A DNA stretch of 64,000 nucleotides. Source: Methylophaga sp. Lineage in GTDB: Bacteria > Pseudomonadota > Gammaproteobacteria > Nitrosococcales > Methylophagaceae. The position numbers and the translations under genes were made by a program. The stretch lies in assembly GCA_020831825.1 (NCBI GenBank), contig JAFIFW010000012.1, positions 124,001 to 188,000 on the forward strand, given 5' to 3'. Below are positions 17,231 to 26,442 of the stretch, in pieces. Within the stretch, counting starts at the first letter, position 1; each line of letters starts with the position of its first letter. The notes beneath the pieces are model-generated. The model searched no databases, was not told the origin of the DNA, and was given only the letters and a program-made list of their open reading frames with translations.

Positions 17231-17938
17231 TTATATTGGTAAAAACATTACTGTGGCTGTTTTGACAACCACCGTTTTAATCAAGCGCCCGGTCTTGTGC
17301 GAGATAATCTCGGCCAGATTATCCTGCGTCGCTATCATCTGGCCGAACAGGCGCTGATAACTCAAATTACGCTGCTCATCCTGCAAGCTGTCACTCAATA
17401 ACAACAAACGACCATCGGCATCACGTCGCTCGGCCAGTAACCAGGCAGCGATTTCTATATTGCGAGCGCTATTGTAAAGCTTTTGTTCATCGGCCTGAGT
17501 CAGATAATAGAACTCGGTCCGATTGTCATAAGACGCCATCAGCATCCTTCGCAAACCGACAGTAAAAGCCAGCACACGATCACCTTCGTAACTGGGCTCC
17601 AGTGATAACCGAATCAAATCAGTCGGATCAGCCATTTCTAACCCGGGAAAAACATGATCAAAGCGTTTGGCAAAAATTCTGTCGACGCTCTCGCGCGTAT
17701 CTCTAATATCACGATCATGACGCTGTGATGGGTTGCGTAAATAAAGCTTGTACATCATCAATTTCAGATCACTCATCAACCTTTGTTGATGGATTTCTAT
17801 CACTTCATCGATATCACTTTTGGCAAATCGAGCCAGAGGCGATGAACTCTGCTGAGCGCCGCTGCCACTGTGACCACCCTGCATTGCGCAGCCCGTTGCA
17901 ATAAATAAAAAAATCAGCAACAGACTAAACCGATTCAT
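17231..17938 (-). CDS. Lipoprotein of unknown function
   Basis: The start is ATG 17938 with GGAGG about 7 nt upstream. The first residues form a lipoprotein signal, with cysteine 17 in 'FIATGCAMQ'. The residue after the cysteine is alanine, so outer-membrane sorting is expected. The mature part (235 aa in all) is helical and charged, with 'DIDEVIEIHQQRLMSDLKLMMYKLYLRNP' and 'RNIEIAAWLLAERRD'. I do not recognise the family. It overlaps the preceding 112-aa frame by 14 bp and lies in an operon with rhlB. Confidence 0.8.
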   Translation of the reverse strand: MNRFSLLLIFLFIATGCAMQGGHSGSGAQQSSSPLARFAKSDIDEVIEIHQQRLMSDLKLMMYKLYLRNPSQRHDRDIRDTRESVDRIFAKRFDHVFPGLEMADPTDLIRLSLEPSYEGDRVLAFTVGLRRMLMASYDNRTEFYYLTQADEQKLYNSARNIEIAAWLLAERRDADGRLLLLSDSLQDEQRNLSYQRLFGQMIATQDNLAEIISHKTGRLIKTVVVKTATVMFLPI

Positions 17939-18263
17939 CGACAATCCTCCCTGAATTATTAATCTCCAATGGCATGCTGGCCACTTGAACATATTGTTTA
18001 ACCGCCGATGGCAAAGGGTTATTTGTACTGGCGGATTGTTGTGCTGACACTGTGGCAAAAGCCCGAACAAATCTTGCTTCACGGGCAGATGATTCATCGG
18101 TGATGGCATTGACCACCGACGTAGTGCTTCGGGTCTCGGTAGCTAAAGGTGTTTTTGAGACTGCTTCCGGCTGATACACAACAGGAAGCTTGGCTGCCGT
18201 CTGTTTATCATTGACCCCGGCAACTGTCGCAGGCAGAAATACTGGATTATTGTTGATCTGCAT
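17925..18263 (-). CDS. Small protein of unknown function between rhlB and a lipoprotein gene
   Basis: The 112-residue frame overlaps the end of rhlB by 17 bp and the start of the lipoprotein gene by 14 bp, which suggests translational coupling. It is rich in serine, threonine, alanine and valine, has no signal peptide or membrane segment, and ends '[23 protein letters not shown]'-like with conserved-looking polar residues. The start ATG 18263 has no clear Shine-Dalgarno sequence. I do not recognise it. Without it a 308-nt gap would separate rhlB from the lipoprotein gene, so a real gene is more likely than not. Confidence 0.55.
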   Translation of the reverse strand: MQINNNPVFLPATVAGVNDKQTAAKLPVVYQPEAVSKTPLATETRSTTSVVNAITDESSAREARFVRAFATVSAQQSASTNNPLPSAVKQYVQVASMPLEINNSGRIVDESV

Positions 18264-19548
18264 CCGTCAGATTGGCTTTATCTGCTGACGTTCGACTTCT
18301 GCGAGGTCGACGTTTCTTACTGTTTGCCTGCGTGTCGCGACCATTTCTTGGCGGCCGGTGCTTCTCTGGCTTTACCGCAGGCAAAGGAGTTTCAAGCTGT
18401 TCATCACTACTGGCGGCTACCGGAAGTTTGTGTTTGATGTAACTCTCGATATCGGGAAGTGAAAATACGTATTCTTCGCAGGCAAAGCTGATAGCAACAC
18501 CACTGGCACCAGCACGCGCCGTTCGCCCGGTTCGATGCACATAATCCTCTGGATCCTGAGGCAAATCGTAGTTGAATACATGACTCACCTCGGGAATATG
18601 CAAGCCCCTTGCCGCCACATCAGTAGCAACCAGGAAGGGAAAATCCCCGTCCTGAAAGTGCTGCAACAACCGTTCACGTTTTTTCTGTGGCACATCACCA
18701 GACAATAATGCAGCCTTGTAGCCATTACCTTCAAGATAGCCCCAGACCTTTTCGGCAATATGCTTGGTGTTTACAAACACAATCGAGCGCAGCGGCTGAA
18801 TACGCTTGGTTAATGCCAGCAACAGGGGGATTTTTTCTTCATTGGCCGGGTAATAGACCCATTCTTCGATGCGATCTCCGAGCATTTTTTCCGGCTCAAC
18901 CCGAATTTTTTCTGGGTTGTTCATATGCTCATAGGCCAGCTCGGTCACCCGATAGCTGAGTGTTGCTGAAAACAACATGCCGAGTCGCTGGCTGGGGTTG
19001 GGAACACGACGCAGAAAATATCGAATGTCCTTGATAAAGCCCAGATCAAACATTCGATCCGCTTCATCCAATACGATGGCCTGAATCTGCTTAAGGCTGA
19101 ATACATGTTGCCGGTGATAGTCCAACAATCGCCCCGGAGTACCGATCAAGATATCGCAGCCCTGAGCGATCTGATCTCGCTGACGCTGATAATCCTTACC
19201 GCCGTGCGCCAGCGCAATTCGCAACCCGGCACTTGAGTTGAGGATTTCAGCATCTTTGGCAATTTGAATGGCCAATTCACGCGTTGGGGCCAATATCAAG
19301 GCTCTGGGTTGTTTTTGCGGTTCAGAGCTATCATCCAAAAGTCGCTGAAATGTCGCCAGCAGAAATGCAATGGTTTTTCCGGTTCCGGTCTGGGCCTGAC
19401 CTGCGACATCACGGCCCGCCAACAGCATGGGAAGCGTTTGAGCTTGGATGGGTGTACAAAACTCAAAGCCGGCATGCGCAAGACCTTGCTGCAAATCAGA
19501 ATGAAGCGGCAGCTCAGAAAATCTCTGTCCGGTCAGGTGTGTTGTCAT
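18247..19548 (-). CDS. rhlB: DEAD-box RNA helicase RhlB
   Basis: The 433-aa helicase has the Q-motif region '[11 protein letters not shown]', motif I 'AQTGTGKT', Ia 'PTRELA', 'TPGRLLDY', II 'DEADRMFD', III 'SAT', V '[12 protein letters not shown]' and VI '[10 protein letters not shown]'. The tail is basic and presumably RNA-binding ('[11 protein letters not shown]'). RhlB unwinds structured RNA for the RNase E degradosome. The '[21 protein letters not shown]' stretch and divergence from trxA match the E. coli and Pseudomonas rhlB loci, which separates it from RhlE and SrmB. Confidence 0.93.
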   Translation of the reverse strand: MTTHLTGQRFSELPLHSDLQQGLAHAGFEFCTPIQAQTLPMLLAGRDVAGQAQTGTGKTIAFLLATFQRLLDDSSEPQKQPRALILAPTRELAIQIAKDAEILNSSAGLRIALAHGGKDYQRQRDQIAQGCDILIGTPGRLLDYHRQHVFSLKQIQAIVLDEADRMFDLGFIKDIRYFLRRVPNPSQRLGMLFSATLSYRVTELAYEHMNNPEKIRVEPEKMLGDRIEEWVYYPANEEKIPLLLALTKRIQPLRSIVFVNTKHIAEKVWGYLEGNGYKAALLSGDVPQKKRERLLQHFQDGDFPFLVATDVAARGLHIPEVSHVFNYDLPQDPEDYVHRTGRTARAGASGVAISFACEEYVFSLPDIESYIKHKLPVAASSDEQLETPLPAVKPEKHRPPRNGRDTQANSKKRRPRRSRTSADKANLTDADQQ

Positions 19549-19650
19549 AGAAATACTTGCATTACCGTTACTGATAGGAAAAAATGATAGCCACTATGGG
19601 TCGCCGTGAGTATAACGGCCCCGTACTTTATATACCACTGGAGATAAAAA

Positions 19651-19977
19651 ATGAGCGAAAATGTCACCAACGTGACTGATGGCGACTTTGACAGTCAAGT
19701 ATTGCAATCTGACTTGCCAGTACTGGTTGACTACTGGGCTGAATGGTGCGGCCCGTGCAAGATGATCGCCCCGGTGCTCGAGGAAATTGGTGCTGAATAC
19801 ACAGGCAAACTGAAAGTTTGCAAGCTGAACATCGACGAGAACCCTGATACCCCACCTCGTTATGGCATTCGTGGCATTCCAACGCTGATGCTGTTCAAAG
19901 ATGGTGAGGTTGAAGCCACGAAAGTCGGTGCATTAACCAAATCCCAACTTGCTGCCTTTCTGGACAGCAACATCTGA
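19651..19977 (+). CDS. trxA: Thioredoxin 1
   Basis: The 108-aa protein has the redox centre WCGPC at residues 32-36 and the cis-proline loop '[11 protein letters not shown]'. It also has the N-terminal '[20 protein letters not shown]'. It is the general cytosolic disulfide reductant. A GGAG lies 10 nt before the ATG. It is divergent from rhlB, and a strong hairpin terminator follows at once, so it is probably transcribed alone. Confidence 0.98.
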   Translation: MSENVTNVTDGDFDSQVLQSDLPVLVDYWAEWCGPCKMIAPVLEEIGAEYTGKLKVCKLNIDENPDTPPRYGIRGIPTLMLFKDGEVEATKVGALTKSQLAAFLDSNI

Positions 19978-19986
19978 TCTCCTTCA

Positions 19987-20020
19987 CAGGTCGGCAACAC
20001 GTCTGCCGACCTGTTCTTAT
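19987..20020 (+). terminator. Intrinsic terminator of trxA
   Basis: CAGGTCGGCA and TGCCGACCTG form a perfect 10-bp stem around a 7-nt loop, followed by TTCTTAT. It begins 10 nt after the trxA stop. Confidence 0.85.
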
Positions 20021-20134
20021 ATCCAGGTCTGTGATTTTTTTGACTCGGTCGGGTCTATGTTCCCTAGATCTGACATAAGCACATGATCCTGTCGATACAA
20101 TGCCTTCTCTCAATCGCGAATAATTACCTGCCCG

Positions 20135-22291
20135 ATGGATGTTTCTGAACTACTCGATGATCTGAATAAGCCACAACGACAGGCAGTGGCAGCGCCACCG
20201 GGCCACGCTCGTATTCTAGCGGGTGCAGGCAGTGGTAAAACACGTGTTTTGGTCCATAGAATCGCCTGGTTGATTCAAGCTGAGGGCTTTGCGCCTGCCA
20301 ACATTCTTGCCGTCACATTTACCAATAAAGCTGCCGCAGAGATGCGTGGCCGAATTGAAAATATGCTGGGTTACCCGATCGGCGGCATGTGGGTTGGCAC
20401 CTTTCATGGGCTAGCTCACCGACTACTGCGTGCCCACTGGCAAGATGTAGATTTACCTCAGAGCTTTCAGATTCTGGATTCAGATGATCAGCTGCGCATG
20501 CTCAAACGAGTGATTCGCGCCATGGATCTTGATGAACAGCAATGGCCCGCCAAGCAGGCCCAGTGGTTTATCAATGCACAAAAGGATGAAGGACTGCGTG
20601 CCAGGCATATTCAGGCCGGCCATGATCCCTACTCGCAAAAGATGCTTGCCATCTACGCGGCTTATGAATCGAGCTGCCAGCGAGCAGGCGTGGTGGACTT
20701 TGCAGAACTGCTGCTACGCTGTCACGAACTCTGGCTGAAACGGCCCGATATTCTGGCCATTTATCAGCAACGTTTTCGACAGATACTGGTTGACGAATTT
20801 CAAGACACCAACACGATTCAATACGCCTGGCTGCGCTTACTGGCGGGTGACAGCGGTCATTTGTTTATTGTTGGGGATGACGATCAGTCGATTTATGGCT
20901 GGCGTGGTGCCCGCATCGAAAATATTCAGAAATTCCATCAGGACTACCCTGACGCAGACACCATTCGGCTCGAACAAAACTACCGTTCTTCCGGCAATAT
21001 TCTTGCCGCGGCCAATGCGGTCATCGCCAACAATCGCGAACGTCTTGGCAAGGCACTCTGGACCGAAGATGCCGATGGTGAAAAGGTTCAGCTCTATCAC
21101 GCCTACAACGAACGTGATGAAGCAGCTTTTATTGTTCAGCAAATTGCAGAATGGGTGCAACACGGCGGACAACGCTGTGAAACAGCCGTCCTGTATCGCT
21201 CCAACGCACAATCAAGGGTGATTGAAGAAGCACTGCTGCAAGCCAATATGCCCTATCGGGTCTATGGCGGACTGCGCTTTTTTGAACGCGCCGAAATCAA
21301 AGACGTGTTGGCCTATTTACGTTTGATTGCCAATCGACTCGACGATGCTGCCTTTGAACGCGTCGTCAACACACCGACTCGAGGCATTGGCGCGGCCACC
21401 ATGGGGCAATGTCGGCAACATGCCCGAGAGCTCAATCTTTCACTGTGGCAAGCAGCCACAGAAATGCTTCAGGAAAAACGTTTACCAGCCAGAGCGGCCA
21501 ATGCATTGAATCAATTTCTCACGCTGGTGGACTCACTGACACCTGTCGATTCGTCGATTACCTTGCACGAACTCACCACATTAGTGATTGACGAGTCCGG
21601 CTTGAGAAGCTTTTTTGGCAAGGACAGTTCAGAAAAAGGGCAGGGGCGAATCGAGAACCTTGATGAGCTTATCAACGCAACCCGGGAATTCACGGCACCT
21701 GAAGAGGCAGAGGCGATGACACCACTGGATGCCTTCCTGTCACATGCAGCGCTGGAAGCAGGTGAAAATCAGGGAAATAAATGGGACGACTGTGTACAGC
21801 TGATGACCTTACACTCAGCCAAAGGCCTCGAATTTCCACTGGTGTTCATGCCTGGCATGGAAGAAGGTTTGTTTCCGGGGCAAAAGTCCATTGATGACCC
21901 GGCAAGACTGGCCGAAGAGCGCCGCCTTTGCTATGTCGGCATGACCCGTGCCCGACAGCGACTGACATTGCTCTATACCGAAAACCGTTTCCTGTATGGT
22001 CAGGAAATGCTGCAGCGACCGTCACGGTTCATCAGTGAAATACCGACTGAACATCTTCACGAAGTCAGAGCCCGTCAGCATTCCAGCCAGCCAGGCCTCG
22101 CAGCCAAGGCGAACACTGACAATAGTCTGAACGACATTCATCAGGGACAACAGGTCATGCACACCAAGTTTGGCCCTGGCGTTATTATTGACAGTGAAGG
22201 CACGGGCAGCCATGCTCGCGTTCAGGTAAATTTCAAACATGCTGGCACCAAGTGGTTGGTACTGGCTTATGCCAAGCTCGAATTTTTATGA
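20135..22291 (+). CDS. uvrD: DNA helicase II (UvrD)
   Basis: This SF1A helicase of 718 residues has motif I 'AGAGSGKTRVL', Ia 'VTFTNKAAAEMRGR', II 'VDEFQDTN', III 'GDDDQSIYGWRGA', IV 'LEQNYRSSGNI', V 'TLHSAKGLEFPLVF' and VI 'EERRLCYVGMTRARQRL'. The short C-terminal tail ends 'GTKWLVLAYAKLEFL', as in UvrD rather than Rep. It unwinds 3'-to-5' in nucleotide excision and mismatch repair. I looked for a LexA box (CTGT-N8-ACAG) in the 157 nt upstream and found none. A TRAP-type receptor gene starts 16 nt after its stop, so the two may share a transcript. Confidence 0.95.
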   Translation: MDVSELLDDLNKPQRQAVAAPPGHARILAGAGSGKTRVLVHRIAWLIQAEGFAPANILAVTFTNKAAAEMRGRIENMLGYPIGGMWVGTFHGLAHRLLRAHWQDVDLPQSFQILDSDDQLRMLKRVIRAMDLDEQQWPAKQAQWFINAQKDEGLRARHIQAGHDPYSQKMLAIYAAYESSCQRAGVVDFAELLLRCHELWLKRPDILAIYQQRFRQILVDEFQDTNTIQYAWLRLLAGDSGHLFIVGDDDQSIYGWRGARIENIQKFHQDYPDADTIRLEQNYRSSGNILAAANAVIANNRERLGKALWTEDADGEKVQLYHAYNERDEAAFIVQQIAEWVQHGGQRCETAVLYRSNAQSRVIEEALLQANMPYRVYGGLRFFERAEIKDVLAYLRLIANRLDDAAFERVVNTPTRGIGAATMGQCRQHARELNLSLWQAATEMLQEKRLPARAANALNQFLTLVDSLTPVDSSITLHELTTLVIDESGLRSFFGKDSSEKGQGRIENLDELINATREFTAPEEAEAMTPLDAFLSHAALEAGENQGNKWDDCVQLMTLHSAKGLEFPLVFMPGMEEGLFPGQKSIDDPARLAEERRLCYVGMTRARQRLTLLYTENRFLYGQEMLQRPSRFISEIPTEHLHEVRARQHSSQPGLAAKANTDNSLNDIHQGQQVMHTKFGPGVIIDSEGTGSHARVQVNFKHAGTKWLVLAYAKLEFL

Positions 22292-22307
22292 TTGCAGGAT
22301 ACTGTCA

Positions 22308-23420
22308 ATGTTGAAAACCCTGTTTAAACGATACTTTTTTATCATGGCACTCGGCGTTATCTCGACGCTCGGCCTGACCGCCTGTGGTGCTCCTGGCACG
22401 AGTGCTTTTGATGATGACATCGACATGAGCAAAGTTTATCGCTGGAAAATGGTCACCGCCTGGCCGCCCGGATTCCCGGTGTTGCAGGAGGGTGCTGAGC
22501 GCTTTGCCGAGAATCTGCGTGTGATGTCCAACGGCAGGCTTGATATTCGTGTCTATGCCGGTGGTGAACTCATTCCAGCCTTGCAAACCTTTGATGCGGT
22601 CTCACAGGGCACCATCGAAATGGGCCACAGCAGTGCTTATTACTGGGCAGGCAAGGTTCCCGAAGCACAGTTTTTCTCAACTGTTCCGTTTGGCATGACC
22701 GCGCGAGGCATGAATGCCTGGTTGTATCACGGTGGTGGACTGGAGCTTTGGGAAGAAGTCTATGAGCCGTTCAATATTGTGCCAATGCCCATCGGCAACA
22801 CCGGTTTTCAAATGGGCGGCTGGTTCAATAAAAAAATCAACTCGATTGAAGACCTGCAAGGTCTGAAAATGCGTATTCCAGGACTCGGAGGCAAAGTTTT
22901 TGCGAGGGCAGGCGGAAATCCGGTGCTGTTAGCGGGCAGTGAAGTTTATATGGCACTGGAACGCAACAACATTGATGCTGCTGAATGGATAGCCCCGTAT
23001 CATGATTTACGGCTTGGGTTGCATCGGGCTGCCAAGTTTTACTACTACCCAGGCTGGCAGGAACCTGGTCCAGTGTTGGAATTAATGATCAACAAACACG
23101 CCTGGGATAGCCTGCCAAGTGACTTGCAGGCGCTGGTTCGCACTGCCGCCATGGCCGAAAACACCCGCAGCCATGCCGAAATGGAATTTCACAACATGGC
23201 AGCACTCGCCGAGTTACGTGAACGGCAGGACATTGAAATACTGTCTTTTCCGCACGAAGTATTGCAAAAACTGCATGCGCTGACCGATGAAGCTCTGCAG
23301 GAAGAAGCTGAAAAGAATCCAAGATTTAAGCGAGTCTATGAAGCCTACCAGGCATTTATGGAAGCTGATGAGGATTGGTCAAACATCTCTGAAAGTGCTT
23401 TCCTGAATCTGAAAAAATGA
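22308..23420 (+). CDS. Lipidated TRAP-type substrate-binding protein (DctP/TakP-like)
   Basis: ATG 22308 gives 370 residues. A lipoprotein signal ends at cysteine 26 in 'GLTACGAP', unusual for a TRAP receptor, most of which are soluble in the periplasm. The mature protein has the DctP pattern: 'WKMVTAWPPGFPVL', 'QGTIEMGHSS', 'GNTGFQMGGWFN', 'GLKMRIPGLGG' and 'AAEWIAPYHD'. Gln168, Arg189 and Trp227 are placed like the ligand residues of the keto-acid receptor TakP (from family knowledge). No DctQ or DctM membrane subunit is adjacent, so its transporter lies elsewhere or it acts as a sensor. The next gene overlaps by 4 bp. Confidence 0.85.
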   Translation: MLKTLFKRYFFIMALGVISTLGLTACGAPGTSAFDDDIDMSKVYRWKMVTAWPPGFPVLQEGAERFAENLRVMSNGRLDIRVYAGGELIPALQTFDAVSQGTIEMGHSSAYYWAGKVPEAQFFSTVPFGMTARGMNAWLYHGGGLELWEEVYEPFNIVPMPIGNTGFQMGGWFNKKINSIEDLQGLKMRIPGLGGKVFARAGGNPVLLAGSEVYMALERNNIDAAEWIAPYHDLRLGLHRAAKFYYYPGWQEPGPVLELMINKHAWDSLPSDLQALVRTAAMAENTRSHAEMEFHNMAALAELRERQDIEILSFPHEVLQKLHALTDEALQEEAEKNPRFKRVYEAYQAFMEADEDWSNISESAFLNLKK

Positions 23421-23668
23421 TTTATCTGATCTTCAGTCGAGAAGGCTACGATTCCATCCAGGCAGCCCTGTTGGAACAACAAGCGTCGCTGTGGCTCAAT
23501 CCTGACCTGTTGCAGCCAGATGAGATCGCGCAGTTGACCGCACAGGGCATCGATGTTCAATTATTACCGGAATCAGTAAAACCCGGCGATGAAAAAGCAA
23601 TGTTGGCCGCACTTGATTACGTCGAACAACACGGCAATGACCCAGACATCATGGTTGAATACCTCTAA
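23417..23668 (+). CDS. Small acidic protein of unknown function (83 aa)
   Basis: The start overlaps the TRAP receptor stop (ATGA) and its TAA overlaps the next ATG by one base (TAATG), so it is coupled on both sides and very likely translated. It has no signal peptide. The sequence is a compact alpha/beta-looking domain with 'MIYLIFSREGYDSIQAALLEQ', 'LTAQGIDVQLLPES' and an acidic C-terminus. I do not recognise a family. Its position between two exported proteins gives no clear role. Confidence 0.75.
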   Translation: MIYLIFSREGYDSIQAALLEQQASLWLNPDLLQPDEIAQLTAQGIDVQLLPESVKPGDEKAMLAALDYVEQHGNDPDIMVEYL

Positions 23669-24189
23669 TGAAACTGCTGATTACCACCGTTATTTTTTTA
23701 TTTGCTCTGCCAGTTCAGCTTCTGGCGTCCGACTGGCAATCAGCCACGATTGAGCTTGAACAGCCTGCAGAAATTATCGTTTACCGAAGCTCTGACTGTG
23801 TTTGCTGTCACAAATGGATCGATCATCTCGAACAGCATCAATTCAGCGTCATTGATGAACTCAGAGATGACATGTTCTCAGTCAAGCAGGAACTTGGCCT
23901 GCCATTGCATGTGGCCTCATGTCATACCGCTGTGATCAATGGATATTTGATTGAAGGCCATGTGCCTGCCGACGATATCAAGCGCCTGATTCGTGATGCC
24001 CCCTCCTCTATCAAAGCGCTTTCAGTACCAGAAATGCCAGTCGGCACACCGGGTATGGAAATGGGTGCCCGCAAGGATGATTTTGCGGTGATCGCGATAG
24101 ATCACCATGACCAAAGCAGTGTCTACAACGTCTATACCGTCAACCCTTTCACCATGAACTATCAGTCTGCCCTTGCAGACACTGATTAA
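23668..24189 (+). CDS. DUF411-family periplasmic metal-binding protein
   Basis: The 173-residue protein has a signal peptide ending near 'VQLLASDW'. The DUF411 core follows: 'VYRSSDCVCCHKWIDHL' with its CxCC cluster, then 'GLPLHVASCHTAVINGYLIEGHVPADDI' and 'GTPGMEMG'. The four cysteines and nearby histidines and methionines suggest copper or another soft metal, which is how related proteins are usually annotated. Metal identity is inferred. It is coupled to the preceding gene by TAATG and followed 5 nt later by a permease. Confidence 0.88.
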   Translation: MKLLITTVIFLFALPVQLLASDWQSATIELEQPAEIIVYRSSDCVCCHKWIDHLEQHQFSVIDELRDDMFSVKQELGLPLHVASCHTAVINGYLIEGHVPADDIKRLIRDAPSSIKALSVPEMPVGTPGMEMGARKDDFAVIAIDHHDQSSVYNVYTVNPFTMNYQSALADTD

Positions 24190-24194
24190 TCTGC

Positions 24195-25067
24195 ATGGAG
24201 CTTTTGCTGGTCCTTGCGCGGATTGGTTCTGCTGCGGTTGCCAATGTATTTCAGAAACAATTAGCCAACAATAAATTGCACCCGCTATTTATTGTCATGA
24301 GCAGCTATGGCTTATTGACACTGTTCTGCCTGCCTCTGCTCTGGTGGCTACCCAGTGCCTCGCTCGATAGCACGTTTTGGCTGAACATCATTCTGGCCGC
24401 CATGCTGGACATGGCCGGCACACTTTTTTTGGTAATGTCCTTATCACGTACTGATTTATCGGTATTCGGGCCACTCAACGCCTATAAAGTGGTGATCTCA
24501 ATGCTGCTGGCAATGCTGCTGCTCAATGAAATCCCCAACCTGCAAGGATTGACTGGCGTGCTGATTATCATCGCTGGCAGCTTTTTGCTGATACCCGCCA
24601 GCAGCATAACCTCGGGCAACAGGATCTGGCAGTTACTCAGTGACCGAGGCGTGCAATACCGCTTCCTGTCGATTGCACTGTTTTCCATTGGCACTTTACC
24701 GTTGAAAAATGCCGTCGTCAGCGGTGGTGCGCTGGCAACAACTGTTTTCTGGTGCCTGTTTGGTCTGCCCCTGGCAGTGCTTGTCTATCAGATTTTTTCC
24801 CCCCATTCGTGGCGCAATGACACTATTCACTTTAGTCAGCAGCGCTATGCGTTGCTTGGATTAGCCATACTGATTCTGGTCATGCAGTTCACCACTTTGC
24901 TGTTATTGTCAAAAATGTTGATAGCCTATGCGCTGGCCCTGTTTCAGCTGAGCATGGTGTTACAGGTGTTTCTGGGGGCCAGAATCTTTCGCGAGGCACA
25001 TTTTAGAACCCGACTGATGGCTTGTCTGGTGATGGTGATGGGCAGTCTGCTGGTGCTTTATGCCTGA
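24195..25067 (+). CDS. EamA/DMT-superfamily membrane transporter
   Basis: The 290-aa inner-membrane protein has about ten hydrophobic helices in two halves. The first half ends with 'EIPNLQGLTGVLIIIAGSFLLI' and the second with 'FREAHFRTRLMACLVMVMGSLLVLYA', the repeated EamA pattern. Substrates of this superfamily are diverse, and nothing here identifies one. It is last in the run from uvrD, 5 nt after the DUF411 gene. I see no convincing terminator in the 131-nt gap to the next gene. Confidence 0.85.
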   Translation: MELLLVLARIGSAAVANVFQKQLANNKLHPLFIVMSSYGLLTLFCLPLLWWLPSASLDSTFWLNIILAAMLDMAGTLFLVMSLSRTDLSVFGPLNAYKVVISMLLAMLLLNEIPNLQGLTGVLIIIAGSFLLIPASSITSGNRIWQLLSDRGVQYRFLSIALFSIGTLPLKNAVVSGGALATTVFWCLFGLPLAVLVYQIFSPHSWRNDTIHFSQQRYALLGLAILILVMQFTTLLLLSKMLIAYALALFQLSMVLQVFLGARIFREAHFRTRLMACLVMVMGSLLVLYA

Positions 25068-25165
25068 GCCTCATTGAGTTCGGCCATGATCAGGGCAGGT
25101 TGAAAATCAGAGATTTTTTGCCTCTGCACTGTTATGATTTTTCTGATTAACCGCCTATGAAATTC

Positions 25166-25180
25166 TCGCTGTAACAGCGA
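25166..25180. promoter_or_regulatory. Perfect palindrome upstream of the SrmB-like helicase gene
   Basis: TCGCTGT and ACAGCGA flank a single A, 18 nt before the ATG at 25199. A larger inverted pair, ATCAGA and TCTGAT, brackets the region just before it. The palindrome may be an operator or an RNA stem near the ribosome-binding site. Function is unknown. Confidence 0.4.
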
Positions 25181-25198
25181 CCTTGATGTGATTCCACA

Positions 25199-26434
25199 AT
25201 GACTTTTGATGATTTATTCCTAGACGACATACTGCTCAAAGCCGTGACTGGTGCAGGTTATGTCACGCCCACCCCCATTCAAGCCGCAGCGATTCCACCA
25301 ATATTTGCTGGCAGAGATGTTCTGGCGGGTGCCGCCACCGGCACCGGAAAAACCGCCGCGTTTGTTTTACCCATCTTGCAGCGTCTGCTTGATGAGAAGT
25401 CTGAATCGTCAGCGGCCAGCGTGCTGATATTGGCGCCAACCAGAGAGCTGGCCCATCAAATTCAGCATGTGATCGAATTATTGGGCCGCGAAATCAGACC
25501 TAAAATCGTGATGTTGACCGGCGGCATTAATGTCGGACGCCAGCACGATTTGCTCAATCAGTCATGTGATGTGCTGATTGCCACTCCGGGTCGTTTGCTG
25601 AGCATGGTCGAAAACAAAGCCGTGGACCTTCAGCAGATTGAACTGGTGGTGATCGACGAAGCTGACCGGATGCTGGATATGGGACAAGGCCCTGATGTGA
25701 TGATGTCACTTGCAAGCATCGAACATCGCTTTCAATGCTGCCTTTTCTCAGCAACACTCTCTGGCCACGGCATCAAGCTGTTTGCCGATAATGTGCTCAA
25801 AGATCCAGAGCACATCCAGCTGCATGCGGCCAATGCGCAGACCGATCGGATTAGTCATTATGTTTATCTGGCCGACAATCATGAACACAAGCAGTTGTTA
25901 CTGACCACAGTGCTCAAGTCAGCGGAGTGCCAGCGTGCACTGGTGTTCTGTAACAAACGTGAACGTGCAGAAGAATTGACCGAGTGGCTGCAATCACAAA
26001 ACCTGTCAGCCCAGGTACTGCATGGTGATTTTGATCTGGCTCAGCGCAGACAGCGCATTCGTAAATTTCGCGAGGGTCAAATCAAGATCACCGTCGCCAC
26101 CGATGTGGCGGCACGCGGACTGGATCTGCCCGATGTCAGCCATGTCATCAACTACGATATCCCTTATCGCGGCGATACCTACATCCACCGGGTTGGCCGA
26201 ACTGGACGTGGCGCACAGCATGGCACTGCCATCAATCTGGTTGAGCCACATGACCACCAAAACCTCGAGCGTATTGAGTTTCACATGCAGGCACAGCTGC
26301 CCGTTCGCAAACTCAAAGGACTGGCGGCTAAAGGCAAAGCCAATCGCGCGCTGATGAAAAAACGCGAAACCAAAACACGTTATGTCAGCAAAGCGTTACG
26401 TCAGCCACCAGCCACGGATATTCCGCAAGACTGA
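25199..26434 (+). CDS. srmB: DEAD-box RNA helicase, SrmB-like
   Basis: All DEAD-box motifs are present in 411 residues: 'TPTPIQAAAIPPIFAGRDVL', 'GAATGTGKTAAFVLP', 'PTRELAHQ', 'TPGRLL', 'DEADRMLDMG', 'SATLSG', '[12 protein letters not shown]' and 'HRVGRTGRG'. The start 'FDDLFLDDILLKAVTGAGY' and the segment 'HYVYLADNHEHKQLLL' resemble E. coli SrmB, which assists early 50S assembly, more than RhlE or RhlB. The basic C-terminal tail is short. The specific subfamily is my judgement; the helicase family is certain. Confidence 0.85.
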   Translation: MTFDDLFLDDILLKAVTGAGYVTPTPIQAAAIPPIFAGRDVLAGAATGTGKTAAFVLPILQRLLDEKSESSAASVLILAPTRELAHQIQHVIELLGREIRPKIVMLTGGINVGRQHDLLNQSCDVLIATPGRLLSMVENKAVDLQQIELVVIDEADRMLDMGQGPDVMMSLASIEHRFQCCLFSATLSGHGIKLFADNVLKDPEHIQLHAANAQTDRISHYVYLADNHEHKQLLLTTVLKSAECQRALVFCNKRERAEELTEWLQSQNLSAQVLHGDFDLAQRRQRIRKFREGQIKITVATDVAARGLDLPDVSHVINYDIPYRGDTYIHRVGRTGRGAQHGTAINLVEPHDHQNLERIEFHMQAQLPVRKLKGLAAKGKANRALMKKRETKTRYVSKALRQPPATDIPQD

Positions 26435-26442
26435 CGCTGAAA

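Noticed and set aside
19978..20134. LexA (SOS) box before uvrD
   Set aside because: No CTGT-N8-ACAG arrangement is present in this gap.
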